The notes below the pieces were generated by a model. The model had not been told where the DNA came from. It did no database searches and worked only from the letters and a program-made list of their open reading frames with translations. Positions 47,411-57,967 of a stretch of DNA of 64,000 nucleotides are shown in pieces. The stretch is from Methyloversatilis universalis EHg5 (GTDB lineage Bacteria > Pseudomonadota > Gammaproteobacteria > Burkholderiales > Rhodocyclaceae): the NCBI RefSeq assembly GCF_000378945.1, contig NZ_KB900539.1, positions 1,047,241-1,111,240 on the forward strand, written 5' to 3'. The position numbers were made by a program, and so were the translations under genes. Position 1 is the stretch's first letter. The number at the start of each line of letters is the position of its first letter.

Positions 47411-47433
47411 AAGGCCCGCACGGGGCGGGCCTT
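47411..47433 (-). terminator. Terminator downstream of panD
   Basis: Stem AAGGCCCGC/GCGGGCCTT (47411-47419 with 47425-47433). On the minus strand the stem is followed by TTTC, completing a T-tract in CCTTTTTC. It ends the panD transcript. Confidence 0.85.
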
Positions 47434-47455
47434 CAGGGGTGGAGCAGAGTGGTGC

Positions 47456-47839
47456 TCAGCCCGCCATCTGTACCGGAATGTGACCGCGCTGGTTCACGAT
47501 GTTGTTCTTGCCATCGACGTACACCAGCTTGGGCTCGTAACGGGCCAGCTCCAGTTCGGTGTATTGCGCGTAGGCAGCGATGATGAGCAGATCGCCAGCC
47601 GCGGCCTTGCGGGCGGCGGCGCCATTGACCGAAATGATGCCGGAACCGCGCTCCGCGCTGATCGCATAGGTCGAGAAGCGCTCGCCGTTGCTCACGTTGT
47701 AGATGTCGATCGCCTGGTATTCGCGGATGTCCGCGGCGTCGAGCAGGTTCTGGTCGATCGCACAGGAGCCCTCGTAATGCAGCTCGGAGTGCGTCGTGGT
47801 GACACGGTGCAGCTTGGACTGAAGCATGGTGCGTTGCAT
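47456..47839 (-). CDS. panD: Aspartate 1-decarboxylase proenzyme
   Basis: Pyruvoyl enzyme making beta-alanine for pantothenate. The 127-aa protein starts [13 protein letters not shown] and carries the self-cleavage site YEGSCAID (Gly24-Ser25). [20 protein letters not shown] is also conserved. It lies downstream of the panB-panC genes on the same strand, completing a pantothenate group. Confidence 0.95.
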   Translation of the reverse strand: MQRTMLQSKLHRVTTTHSELHYEGSCAIDQNLLDAADIREYQAIDIYNVSNGERFSTYAISAERGSGIISVNGAAARKAAAGDLLIIAAYAQYTELELARYEPKLVYVDGKNNIVNQRGHIPVQMAG

Positions 47840-47941
47840 ATGGGCGCTCCTATATCGCGCTGTTCAGACAACACGTGCACGCGACGGCATGCACGACAGT
47901 GCGCTACTGGAACGCCACCGGCCTGAGCGCATCGTGGCGAC

Positions 47942-49631
<1,690 letters not shown>

Positions 49632-49635
<4 letters not shown>

Positions 49636-50270
49636 GAGGCGTAACCGAAGAATTCGCGGAAGGAGCGCATCTGGCCCAGACGTTCGACCAGCAGCGCGAA
49701 GTCCTCGTCGCTGTCGACCGGGTTCAGTTCCTCTGCATTGACGATGAACAGCGGACTGGCGTCGTACTGGTAGAAGAAGCGGGCGTAGCGCTCGACCACC
49801 CGCGCGAGATAGCTTTCGCTGATGCGCCGTTCGGCGTCGATGCCGCGCCGGCGGACGCGCTCGGCCAGCGTGTCGGCGTCGGCCTGCAGATAGATGACCA
49901 GATCGGGGGCCGGCGCCTGCAGCTTGACCGACGAGAAGATCTGCCGGTACAGCGCGTACTCGTCGTCGGTCAGGTTCATCGACGCGAAAAGCGGGTCCTT
50001 GTCGATCAGAAAATCGGCCACCAGCCGGCCGGAGAACAGGTCGTCCTGCATCACCTCACGCAGCTGTTCCATGCGCTGGAACAGAAAGAACAGCTGGGTC
50101 TGCAGCGCGTAGCGCTCCATGTTCTGGTAGAAGCGCGCCAGGAAGGGGTTCTCTTCCGGCTTCTCGAACAGCGTCGGCGCCTGCAGGTGATCGGCCAGTC
50201 GCCGGGCCAGCGAGGTCTTGCCCACGCCTATGGGGCCTTCGACGACGATGTAGCGTGCCTTGTCGAGCAT
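49632..50270 (-). CDS. Deoxynucleoside kinase
   Basis: A 212-aa P-loop kinase (dNK family; deoxyadenosine/deoxyguanosine kinase-like) phosphorylating deoxynucleosides. The Walker A is [16 protein letters not shown] (about residues 9-24), with [16 protein letters not shown] (ERS/DRS-like region) and the lid [11 protein letters not shown]. It is coupled to panB by ATGA overlap, an arrangement common in betaproteobacteria. Confidence 0.85.
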
Positions 50271-50306
50271 CGATGGATCAGTCCGGTCGGGAAATTCGCC
50301 GAGAAT

Positions 50307-50660
50307 TCAGCGGAAGATGAAGTACACCGCGCCCAGCATACACAGCGCAGCCCACACGTAGTCAAGCTTGAACGGCTGGTTCATGTAGAGCACGGCGAAG
50401 GGGATGAACACGGCCAGCGTGATCACTTCCTGCATGATTTTGAGCTGGCCGAGTGACAGCTGCGTGTGACCGATGCGGTTGGCCGGCACCTGCAGCAGGT
50501 ATTCGAACAGCGCGATGCCCCAGGAGAAGATCGCCGCGTACCACCAGGGCTTGTGGTTCATGTCCTTCAGGTGGGCGTACCACGCGAAGGTCATGAAAAT
50601 GTTGGAGGCCACCAGCAGGCCGGCCGCCTGCACCCAGGCCGGCAACTGGGCCAGCGTCAT
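50307..50660 (-). CDS. DMT-family membrane protein (DUF486)
   Basis: A 117-aa protein with four membrane helices. The conserved WYAHLKDMNHKPWWYAAIFSWGIALFEYLLQVPANRIG region and FAVLYMNQPFK are typical of DUF486. Function unknown; distantly related to drug/metabolite exporters. It overlaps pcnB (ATGA) and sits where folK is usually found in this cluster. Confidence 0.85.
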   Translation of the reverse strand: MTLAQLPAWVQAAGLLVASNIFMTFAWYAHLKDMNHKPWWYAAIFSWGIALFEYLLQVPANRIGHTQLSLGQLKIMQEVITLAVFIPFAVLYMNQPFKLDYVWAALCMLGAVYFIFR

Positions 50661-52003
50661 GCCGCGTCAGCCGGGCCGTTGCCGCCGCCCGAAGGCTTGC
50701 GGCGGGTGCGACGGCGCTTCTTCGGCGCTTCTTCGGGACGCAGCATGGCTTCGCGCTGCGGGCCGTCGGCGGCCGCGAAGTCGGTCCACCAGTCGGCCAG
50801 TTCCTGTTCCACCTCGCCGCTGCCGGCACGCAGCAGCAGGAAGTCGTAGGCGGCACGGAAGCGCGGCAGTTCGAGCAGCCGGTAGGGGCGTTTGCCGGCG
50901 CGCTGTTCGAAGCGCGGCTGCAGCAGCCAGATGTCTTTGATGTCGGTGGCGATGCGGCGCGTGATGGCCAGCTTTTCCGCCTGCTGGTCGAGCACGCTGC
51001 CCATCGCGTCGAACAGCGCCGGAATCGCCGCTTCGCCCGCCTGCTTGCGCTTTTCCCAGTCGGCCAGCACTTCGTGCCAGAGCAGGGTGGCGAACAGGAA
51101 GCCGGGCGAAATCGACTTGCCTTCGCGTACGCGCTCGTCGGTGCGCTCCAGCGACAGCATGACGAAGCGTTCGCCCATCGGCTGTTCGAGGATGACGTCG
51201 AGCAGCGGCAGCAGGCCGTGGTGCAGCCCTTCCTCGCGCAGCTGGCGCACGCAGCGCACTGCGTGACCGCTGGTGAGCAGCTTGAGCATTTCGTCGAACA
51301 GGCGGGCCGGCGGCACGTTTTCCAGCAGGCCGGACATCGAGCGTATCGGTTCGCGCGCGGCCGGATCGATGATCAGACCGAGCTTGGCGCCCAGCCGGAC
51401 CGCACGCAGCATGCGCACCGGGTCTTCGCGGTAGCGGCGCGGGGCGTCGCCGATCATGCGCAGCGTCTTCTGTTTCAGGTCGGCCACGCCGTGATGGAAG
51501 TCGATCACGGTTTCGGTGGTCGGGTCGTAGTACAGCGCATTGACCGTGAAGTCGCGCCGGGCGGCATCTTCTTCCATCGTGCCGAACACGTTGTCGTGCA
51601 GGATGCGGCCGTGCTCGTCGGTCACCGCCTCCGAGTCGCCGCGGAAAGTGGTCACCTCGATCACGTCGCGGCCGAACATGACATGCACGATCTTGAAACG
51701 GCGGCCGATCATGCGGGCGCGACGGAATACCTCGGTCACCTGCTCCGGCGTGGCGCTGGTGGCGACGTCGAAATCCTTGGGTTCGATGCCGGCGATCAGG
51801 TCGCGCACCGCGCCGCCGACCACATAGGCCTGATAGCCCTCGGCCTGCAGCCCGTCGCACACCTTGCGTGCGGCCGGCAGGATCTGTTCGCGCGAAATGC
51901 CGTGCTGTTCGCGCGGAATGGAAACCGGTCCACTGCTGGCGGCCGGTGTGCGGGCGTTGTCTTCGGGGCGCCGGAGTATCCGGCGCAGCAACTTTCGGAT
52001 CAT
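50657..52003 (-). CDS. pcnB: Poly(A) polymerase I
   Basis: Adds 3' poly(A) tails that promote RNA decay. The 448-aa protein has the class II nucleotidyltransferase signature GGAVRDLIAGIEPKDFDVAT (about residues 63-82). It also has RRARMIGRRFKIVHV, DAARRDFTVNALYYDP, and the basic C-terminal tail APKKRRRTRRK typical of PcnB. It probably drives the downstream DUF486, dgk and pan genes. Confidence 0.93.
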   Translation of the reverse strand: MIRKLLRRILRRPEDNARTPAASSGPVSIPREQHGISREQILPAARKVCDGLQAEGYQAYVVGGAVRDLIAGIEPKDFDVATSATPEQVTEVFRRARMIGRRFKIVHVMFGRDVIEVTTFRGDSEAVTDEHGRILHDNVFGTMEEDAARRDFTVNALYYDPTTETVIDFHHGVADLKQKTLRMIGDAPRRYREDPVRMLRAVRLGAKLGLIIDPAAREPIRSMSGLLENVPPARLFDEMLKLLTSGHAVRCVRQLREEGLHHGLLPLLDVILEQPMGERFVMLSLERTDERVREGKSISPGFLFATLLWHEVLADWEKRKQAGEAAIPALFDAMGSVLDQQAEKLAITRRIATDIKDIWLLQPRFEQRAGKRPYRLLELPRFRAAYDFLLLRAGSGEVEQELADWWTDFAAADGPQREAMLRPEEAPKKRRRTRRKPSGGGNGPADAA

Positions 52004-52134
52004 CAGTAAGAGGGCTTTCTGGCGTGATTCGGACCAGGACGCGTTCGCGCCGGACCCGACATGTTAACGCAAGCGGCGCCGCACAGCCCGCCTGTCTTGC
52101 CGCTCGCGCCGTCAGCACGCTACCATGCGCGCCC

Positions 52135-52491
52135 ATGACGTTTGCCCGCCCCCGATTCCGCTTCGCCCTGATGCTCGCGCTGTTCGCAGTGTGCGCCCAG
52201 GTGCTGCTGCCCACGCTGATGCGCTGGCAGCAGTCGGACGACCCGGTGGCGTCGGCAGAAATCTGTACCGCCTTCGGCGTGAAGCCCGTCGCTGAAGGCA
52301 GCGACGACGGCGAGGCCCGGCCGCACTGCCCGTGGTGCGTCGCGCAGGCCGCGATCGCCTTGCCCTCCCAGCCCGCGTACGCGGTGTTCGCGCTGCATGC
52401 CGAGGCGGAAGCGCCGCCCGCGCGCTCCGATCTTCCCCTGCCGCCGGTTTTCCGGCGCGCCGCGCCGCCGCGCGCACCACCCCTGGCCTGA
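52135..52491 (+). CDS. DUF2946-like small exported protein (first copy)
   Basis: A 118-aa protein with an N-terminal signal or anchor (FALMLALFAVCAQVLLPTLM) and a CPWC motif in a HCPWCVAQ context, then a Pro/Ala/Arg-rich tail. Size, signal and the H-C-P-x-C core are those of DUF2946, which is often found beside copper genes. The neighbouring genes suggest metal handling, probably copper, but the ligand is not proven. Confidence 0.65.
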   Translation: MTFARPRFRFALMLALFAVCAQVLLPTLMRWQQSDDPVASAEICTAFGVKPVAEGSDDGEARPHCPWCVAQAAIALPSQPAYAVFALHAEAEAPPARSDLPLPPVFRRAAPPRAPPLA

Positions 52492-52634
52492 CCCCATGCC
52501 GGCGTGACGCCGTGCGCCCGGTGCCCGAGCACCGTGTGCGCGTGCTGAGCACGCCCTGAGCCGGCGCACGCCTGTGCGTGCGCCCATGCGTTACCAGCGC
52601 TGTCCTGGTGACGCGCCGAGCCCGGTCAGGTCCG

Positions 52635-53003
52635 ATGCCGTTCCCGTTCCATCCGTCGATCATCCGCATTGCAGCGCACGCCCGAACGCGTGCGCTGGCG
52701 ATGGCGCTCGCCTGTGTGCTGCTGGCACTGGTGGGCCTGGGTGCGGCCGGTCAGGCGACCGCGCGGGTAATGCCCGGCGACGACATCTGCTCCAGCGCCG
52801 ACCGCGATCGTCCGCCGGGCGACGCCACTCATCGCGGCCACTGTTCGCTGTGCGCCGGCAGCACCGGCCTGGCACCGCCGCCCTTTGGCCTGCCGCTGCC
52901 GGCACCGCTGCAGCCGGTCATCGAGGCGTCCTGCACCGGCGCTTCGCTGCACGCGATCAGCGCCGGTGCCCACTGGCAGTCGCGCGCACCGCCCATGCGC
53001 TGA
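52635..53003 (+). CDS. DUF2946-like small exported protein (second copy)
   Basis: A 122-aa protein with one N-terminal hydrophobic segment (about residues 21-40) and a short HCSLCAG motif (about residue 70) resembling the CPWC motif of the gene before it. The start at 52635 is uncertain, as an in-frame upstream start exists at 52578. Likely a divergent duplicate of the first protein with a shared role in the copper-type locus. The linker of about 140 bp between the two is GC-rich with short inverted repeats and no further gene. Confidence 0.6.
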   Translation: MPFPFHPSIIRIAAHARTRALAMALACVLLALVGLGAAGQATARVMPGDDICSSADRDRPPGDATHRGHCSLCAGSTGLAPPPFGLPLPAPLQPVIEASCTGASLHAISAGAHWQSRAPPMR

Positions 53004-53119
53004 ATCCCCCTTCGCCCGGCGAGCACCACATGTCCGGGCGCCGGTCCGGCCACGCCTTGCGGCGCGGCCGTCTGCAACGCACGCCGGTACGCCGGCGGCG
53101 CGAACAGGATTCAGCACAC

Positions 53120-53974
53120 ATGAAAAAGCACTGCATGGCCGCCGTTCTGGCAGGCCTGTTCTCGGCTTCGGCCTTCGCCCACGTGAGCTACAGCTCGCGT
53201 GATTTCTTCGTCAATGGCGTGCAGTCCGGCAATACCTGGACGCTGGCTGACCAGCGCGTCACCTCGGACTACGGCTGGGCCGACGGCGCCGACGCAGACT
53301 GGGGCGACAGCCACCGGCTGCGCTGGGCCCGCTTCACGCTGACCGGAGCCGCCGATGTGACGCTCACGGTCAGTGCCAGCAGTTTCACCTACCTCAGCGG
53401 CGGCAGCACGCTGACCGCCGCCGGCGACCTCATGCCCGGCTTTTCGCTGTACGCCGGCATCGCGCCGGGCGCGGCGTTCGAGGCGGGTGACCATCCGGAT
53501 TACCTGGCTCATCACCCGGGCTTCCTGCCGACGATTTCGCCGACCTATCTGGGCGCCGGCATGTTCGGCAACCGCGAGGGCGCATTCAACGCAAATGGCG
53601 ACTTCTGGCTCGGCAACAAGCTTGAGGAAGTGGGCGAAGCCAACTGGGCGTCGGCCCGGCTGGCCTATATCGGTCAGGCCGTGGATGGCGCGGGCGTGGA
53701 CATCAACGGCGATGGCGTGATCGACATCGCCGGCGACGGCAGCGCCGACCAGTCGGTCAGCGCGACCTTTCGCCTGGCCGCCGGTAGCTACAGCCTCATC
53801 GTCGGCGGCGCCCGCTACGCCAGTCCCTACATCGACCTCGCCGCCGCCAACGGACAGCGTGGCTTCACTGCAGCGCTGTCGGTCACGCCGGTGCCGGAAC
53901 CCGAAGCCTGGGCGCTGATGCTGGGCGGTCTGGGCCTGATCGCCGCCGTGGCCCGTCGTCGCCTGAACGGCTGA
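53120..53974 (+). CDS. PEP-CTERM surface protein (first copy)
   Basis: A 284-aa secreted protein with a signal peptide (MKKHCMAAVLAGLFSASAFA). The C-terminal PEP-CTERM sorting tail is VPEPEAWALMLGGLGLIAAV followed by ARRR (about residues 258-282), the target of exosortase/EpsH-type processing. The body includes a DxNxDGxxD calcium-like motif (VDINGDGVIDIAG) and a GDHPDYLAHHPGF segment with several His. No ligand is known. It is followed by a second PEP-CTERM gene. Confidence 0.85.
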   Translation: MKKHCMAAVLAGLFSASAFAHVSYSSRDFFVNGVQSGNTWTLADQRVTSDYGWADGADADWGDSHRLRWARFTLTGAADVTLTVSASSFTYLSGGSTLTAAGDLMPGFSLYAGIAPGAAFEAGDHPDYLAHHPGFLPTISPTYLGAGMFGNREGAFNANGDFWLGNKLEEVGEANWASARLAYIGQAVDGAGVDINGDGVIDIAGDGSADQSVSATFRLAAGSYSLIVGGARYASPYIDLAAANGQRGFTAALSVTPVPEPEAWALMLGGLGLIAAVARRRLNG

Positions 53975-53993
53975 ACCTTCTGATTGATCCCGG

Positions 53994-54015
53994 GCCGGCC
54001 TCTGCCGGCTCTTTG
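53994..54015 (+). terminator. Weak hairpin between the two PEP-CTERM genes
   Basis: GCCGGC-CTCT-GCCGGC followed by TCTTTGCTT. The 6-bp stem and interrupted T-tract make it a weak or partial terminator. Confidence 0.4.
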
Positions 54016-54035
54016 CTTACCAAAAGGAAATAAGG

Positions 54036-54686
54036 ATGAACACGCTTCTTCGCGCCACCTCCCTCGCTTTCGCGCTGGCCGTACCGGCCGCGGCGTCCGC
54101 CCACGCCAGTTTCGTCGACCACGCGGTCACCGTTCAGTACGGCATGGATCTGGGGCTGGGCGCCGGCTTCCAGGCGCTGCAGACCTTCACGGTGACGGTT
54201 GGCGATGCGGTCGAACTGCCGGCCATCAAGCTCAACACTTCTGGCTCGATCTCGTGGTCGGTCAATCTGTACGACAGCGGCCTGAGCCTGAAGTATGTCG
54301 GCACCGGCGACTTCATGAATTTCGGTTCGCCGACCTTCCTCGGTTTCCGCATTGCCGATGTGGCCAGCCAGCTGCCGTCCTTCAACAGCGTCAGCGTGGC
54401 GAACACCGCCTACGTGAGCGGTGTTCGCGGCAACCTGATCGAAGGCTTCCAGCCGTCCGCTCATCTCGCCTACAGCGCCGATGCGATCTGGCTGAATCTG
54501 AACGAATCGATGTACCACCACCACGCCATGCCCGGCATGGGTGACCCGCTGCGTGACGAAATCCGGCTGAACGTCGGTTTCGCCGGTGCGGTGACGCCGC
54601 CGGTGCCGGAGCCGGAATCGTGGGCGCTGATGCTGGCCGGCCTCGGACTGGCCGGCTGGGCGGCCCGCCGTTCGCGTCAGGGCTGA
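54036..54686 (+). CDS. PEP-CTERM surface protein with His/Met cluster (second copy)
   Basis: A 216-aa secreted protein: signal peptide (about residues 1-22), a beta-rich body, and a PEP-CTERM tail (VPEPESWALMLAGLGLAGW, then ARRS). Just before the tail is YHHHAMPGMGD (about residues 161-171), with three consecutive His and two Met in ten residues, a composition typical of copper-binding loops. A Shine-Dalgarno AAGGAAATAAGG precedes the ATG. A role in presenting or storing copper at the cell surface is inferred from this motif and the adjacent receptor. Confidence 0.8.
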   Translation: MNTLLRATSLAFALAVPAAASAHASFVDHAVTVQYGMDLGLGAGFQALQTFTVTVGDAVELPAIKLNTSGSISWSVNLYDSGLSLKYVGTGDFMNFGSPTFLGFRIADVASQLPSFNSVSVANTAYVSGVRGNLIEGFQPSAHLAYSADAIWLNLNESMYHHHAMPGMGDPLRDEIRLNVGFAGAVTPPVPEPESWALMLAGLGLAGWAARRSRQG

Positions 54687-54726
54687 TCGCGGCGTAGCGC
54701 CGCATTCCACGCTTGAAAACCCCTTT

Positions 54727-54756
54727 CCACCCCGTTACGGCGGGGTGGCTCTTTTT
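54727..54756 (+). terminator. Hairpin with T-tract just upstream of the TonB receptor
   Basis: CCACCCCG-TTACGG-CGGGGTGG (54727-54734 with 54741-54748), followed by CTCTTTTT. It is an intrinsic terminator for the PEP-CTERM genes. It ends only 5 bp before the receptor ATG, and no independent Shine-Dalgarno is visible between them. Confidence 0.75.
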
Positions 54757-54761
54757 CTGCC

Positions 54762-56768
54762 ATGAAACGATCCGAATTCCGATGGCTGGCGGCCTGTGGC
54801 CTGCTGGCGCTGAACACCGCGCGTGCCGACACCGTGCTGCCTGCGGTCGATATCCACGGCAAGCGCGCCGATCCCTCTGCCGGTGAGGTGACCGAACTGC
54901 GCGACAGCCCGGTTGGCGGCGCCGATCTGGCCGAGCGCCTGCGCGACCTGAGCGGCTTCAACGTGAGCCGGGTCGGCGGCACCGCCGGCAGCGTGTTCCT
55001 GCGGGGCCTGGGCGGCGCGCGACTGCCGGTGGTGGTAGGCGACGCGGTGGCCGATGCGGCCTGCAATCACGGCATGGACCCGGTCACCTCTTATCTGCAG
55101 CCGGATGCCTATGACCGGCTCACCGTGGTGAAGGGGCCGAACACCGTGCAGTTCGGGCCGGCGCTGTCCGGCCTGATCCGGGTCGAGCGCGATGCGCCCG
55201 AAGCCGGCATGCGGCTGCGTGCGTCGGCCACCCGCAGCGGCTTTGACCGGCTGGATCAGGCGGCCGAGGTGAGCTGGGCCGGGGAGGTGCTGTGGCTGCG
55301 CGCAGGCGGCACCCGCAATGACTCCGACAACTACCGCGACGGCGCAGGGCGGCGCTTCCAGTCCTTCTATTCGCGCTACGCCACCACGCTGGCCGCCGGT
55401 CTGAAGCTGGGGTCGGACACCGTGCTCGAAGTCGATAACGAGAACGGTGACGCGATTGCCGGTTACCCGGCCTTCCACATGGACGGCACACGCTTCAACC
55501 GTTCGGCATGGGGCGCGAAGCTCACCCATCGCCGGCCGGGCCAGTTGCTGTCCGCGCTCGAACTGTCGCTGCGCTGGCAGGACATCAAGCACCTGATGGA
55601 CGACTACAGCTACCGGCCGGTAAAGCCGGTCGAGCTGGTGCCCGGCGTGCTCGACCAGCTGCCCACCCTGCTGATGCGGCAGGACCAGCGCGGCCGCAGC
55701 GCGCGCGCGGTGGCCACCTTCGAGCCGGCCGACGGCAGCACGCTGCTGCTGGGCGTCGATGCGCGCGACGATCACCACTTCGGCGACAACCTGCGCACCA
55801 CCCGCACCTGTTTCACCGGCACCACGAACTGCCCGCTGTTCACATCGACCCGCAGCGCCTTCTACACGCTGGATGCGCGTAATCAGGGCGCGTTCGCCGA
55901 GCTGACGCAGCAGCTTGGCACCCTTACGCTGCGCGCCGGTCTGCGCAGCGACCGGCTGCAGACCCGTGCCGGAGAACTGCGCAACTTCCTCGGCACCCAA
56001 CTGCTGCCGGGCAGTTTCGACGAACGCACCGAAAAGCTGGGCAGCGGCTTTCTGCGGGCGCAGATGCGCCATGGCGACGGACTGGAAAACTATCTTGCGC
56101 TGGGCGTGGCCCAGCGTGCCGCCAGCAGTCTGGAGCGCGCGAGCTTTGCCGCCTTCAATATCGATGCCGAAACCAATACCGAACTGGGGGCCGGCCTGAA
56201 TGGCCGCAGTGATGCGTTGCAGTGGTCGCTGCATGCCTTCGTGAGCCGGGTGGATGACTTCATCCTGGCTGAGCAGGGCACCCGTGCGATCAATGTCGAT
56301 GCACGCCGCTTTGGCGGCGAACTGGAGGCACGCTGGCGCCTGCTGCAGAGCTGGAGCGTGACCGGTGCCGCCAGCTGGGTGCGCGCCGACAACCTGACCC
56401 AGCACGTTCCGCTGGCGCAGACCTCGCCGCCGGAAATGCGTCTGGGAGTGGAGTACGAAAGCGGCCGCTTCAGCGCCGCCACCCAGCTGCGGCTGGTGCG
56501 CCGGCAGGACCGGGTGCATGTTGGCTACGGCAATGCACTGGGCAACGACATCGGCGAAACGCCAGGTTTCGCGACGGTGAGAGTGATGGCTGGCTGGTCG
56601 CCGGACAGCCGGCTGCAGTTGAGTGCAGGCATCGACAATCTGTTCGACCGCAGCTACGCGGAGCACATCAGCCGTACCGGCGTGTTCCAGCCGGCAGGTT
56701 TCGTACAGACCGAGAGAGTGAACGAACCAGGGCGGCTGGCCTGGCTGCGCGCGCGGCTGGCCTTCTGA
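54762..56768 (+). CDS. TonB-dependent receptor, copper (NosA/OprC) type
   Basis: A 668-aa outer-membrane receptor with a signal peptide (about 1-22) and a TonB-box-like DTVLPAVDI (about 23-31). The plug domain contains RVGGTAGSVFLRGLGG, CNHGMDPVTSYLQPDAYDR and VKGPNTVQFGP. The 22-strand barrel ends with an aromatic residue (RLAF). The CNHGMDP block in the plug is the pattern I associate with copper receptors of the OprC/NosA family. Upstream DUF2946 and His/Met-rich PEP-CTERM proteins support copper uptake. The gene is convergent with, and abuts, the receiver protein gene (TGATCA). Confidence 0.82.
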   Translation: MKRSEFRWLAACGLLALNTARADTVLPAVDIHGKRADPSAGEVTELRDSPVGGADLAERLRDLSGFNVSRVGGTAGSVFLRGLGGARLPVVVGDAVADAACNHGMDPVTSYLQPDAYDRLTVVKGPNTVQFGPALSGLIRVERDAPEAGMRLRASATRSGFDRLDQAAEVSWAGEVLWLRAGGTRNDSDNYRDGAGRRFQSFYSRYATTLAAGLKLGSDTVLEVDNENGDAIAGYPAFHMDGTRFNRSAWGAKLTHRRPGQLLSALELSLRWQDIKHLMDDYSYRPVKPVELVPGVLDQLPTLLMRQDQRGRSARAVATFEPADGSTLLLGVDARDDHHFGDNLRTTRTCFTGTTNCPLFTSTRSAFYTLDARNQGAFAELTQQLGTLTLRAGLRSDRLQTRAGELRNFLGTQLLPGSFDERTEKLGSGFLRAQMRHGDGLENYLALGVAQRAASSLERASFAAFNIDAETNTELGAGLNGRSDALQWSLHAFVSRVDDFILAEQGTRAINVDARRFGGELEARWRLLQSWSVTGAASWVRADNLTQHVPLAQTSPPEMRLGVEYESGRFSAATQLRLVRRQDRVHVGYGNALGNDIGETPGFATVRVMAGWSPDSRLQLSAGIDNLFDRSYAEHISRTGVFQPAGFVQTERVNEPGRLAWLRARLAF

Positions 56769-57287
56769 TCAGTTGCCGCGCAGGCCTTCGAGCAGTTCGG
56801 CCACGCGCTCGAACTCGCTCGACTTGTCGAGAAAGTGGTGAGCGCCCATGGCCAGGCTGCGGGCGCGCATGGCGGCGGTATTGCTGTTGGTGAGTACGAT
56901 GGCCAGCAGGTCGGGGTGATACAGCTTGAGGTGCTGCAATACGCCGAAGCCGCTGCCTTCGCGCAATTGCAGATCAACCACTACCGCGTCGAAGCGTCCG
57001 ACCCGCAGCGCAGTGACCGCGTCCGCTTCGGTATCGACCTCGCCGCAGACGGCGACGCCCTCGCTGTCTTCCAGCAGCGCGACCAGATGCTTGCGGATGA
57101 GCACGGAATCCTCGACGAGCAGCACGCGCAGCGGGCGGGTGCGGGCGATCGGGGTAGCGGAGGTCGGACGTTGGAGCACGGCAGTGTGCGCGTAAGCGTC
57201 GGAGTGGCGGTCAGGGGATTGCACGGTCTGCAGTATTCCACCACAGGCACCGCCGGTATGTAGGTGCGAGCCGACAGACCGGTTCAT
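56769..57287 (-). CDS. Stand-alone receiver-domain protein
   Basis: A 172-aa protein with one receiver domain (about residues 52-170). LLVEDS gives the acidic pocket, VVVDLQLREG the phospho-acceptor Asp, VLTNS the conserved Thr and FLDKSSEF the Lys. There is no output domain. The first 50 residues are unlike any motif I know and may be a linker or start misassignment. It overlaps the LuxR-type regulator (ATGA), so it probably modulates the same phosphorelay. Confidence 0.82.
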   Translation of the reverse strand: MNRSVGSHLHTGGACGGILQTVQSPDRHSDAYAHTAVLQRPTSATPIARTRPLRVLLVEDSVLIRKHLVALLEDSEGVAVCGEVDTEADAVTALRVGRFDAVVVDLQLREGSGFGVLQHLKLYHPDLLAIVLTNSNTAAMRARSLAMGAHHFLDKSSEFERVAELLEGLRGN

Positions 57288-57922
57288 TCGATCAGCCCAT
57301 TCTTCAGCGCGTAGTAGGTCAGCTCGGCGTTGCTCTTCAGATTGAGCTTGGTGAGCAGACGGCTGCGGTAGGTGCTCACGCTCTTGACGCTGATGAACAG
57401 TTCATCGGCGATTTCGGTCACCGACTTGCCGGTCGCCAGCTTGTGCAGCACCTGGAACTCGCGCTCCGACAGTTGCTGGTGCGCCGGTGCGTCGGCGTCG
57501 CCATTGAGCCGCTGGGTGAGCAGGTCGGCCACCGTGTCGCTCACATAGCGGCGGCCGCGCAGCACGGTGCGGATGGCGGACAGGATGTCGTCCACGTCGG
57601 CGTCCTTGCGGATGTAGCCGTTGGCGCCTGCGCGCAGCATGTTCAGCGCGTACTGTTCTTCTGCATAGGCGCTGATGATGAGCACAGGCAGATCGGTGCG
57701 GTGACTGCGCAGCAGGCGCAGCGTATCCATGCCGTCGCGGTCCGGCATCGAAATGTCGAGCAGCAGCACGTCGACCTCGGTCTGGCGCAGCTGGGTAAGC
57801 GTCTCGGCGCTGGTCGAGGCTTCGGCGACCACCTCCAGATCGGATTCGGCATTGATCAGCTGGCGCAGACCGTTGCGCACGATCTGGTGGTCGTCGGCGA
57901 GCAGGACGCGTTTCTTTTGCAT
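57284..57922 (-). CDS. NarL/FixJ-family response regulator
   Basis: A 212-aa regulator with an N-terminal receiver (VLLADDHQIVRNGL; phospho-acceptor in VLLLDISMPDRDG; Lys in YIRKDADV). The C-terminal LuxR-type helix-turn-helix is LSEREFQVLHKLATGKSVTEIADELFISVKS, about residues 148-180. It is presumably phosphorylated by the HisKA_3 kinase encoded two genes upstream on the other strand. A palindromic 7-2-7 site of the NarL format occurs at 43.6 kb, but no link is shown. Confidence 0.88.
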   Translation of the reverse strand: MQKKRVLLADDHQIVRNGLRQLINAESDLEVVAEASTSAETLTQLRQTEVDVLLLDISMPDRDGMDTLRLLRSHRTDLPVLIISAYAEEQYALNMLRAGANGYIRKDADVDDILSAIRTVLRGRRYVSDTVADLLTQRLNGDADAPAHQQLSEREFQVLHKLATGKSVTEIADELFISVKSVSTYRSRLLTKLNLKSNAELTYYALKNGLIE

Positions 57923-57967
57923 GATGTGAAGGCTGCGAAAAGTGAGTGTTACGCGGGATTATCCACG

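Noticed and set aside
54735..56666. A 643-codon minus-strand open frame opposite the TonB receptor
   Set aside because: Shadow of the receptor gene. The plus-strand protein has a signal peptide, plug motifs and a terminal aromatic residue.
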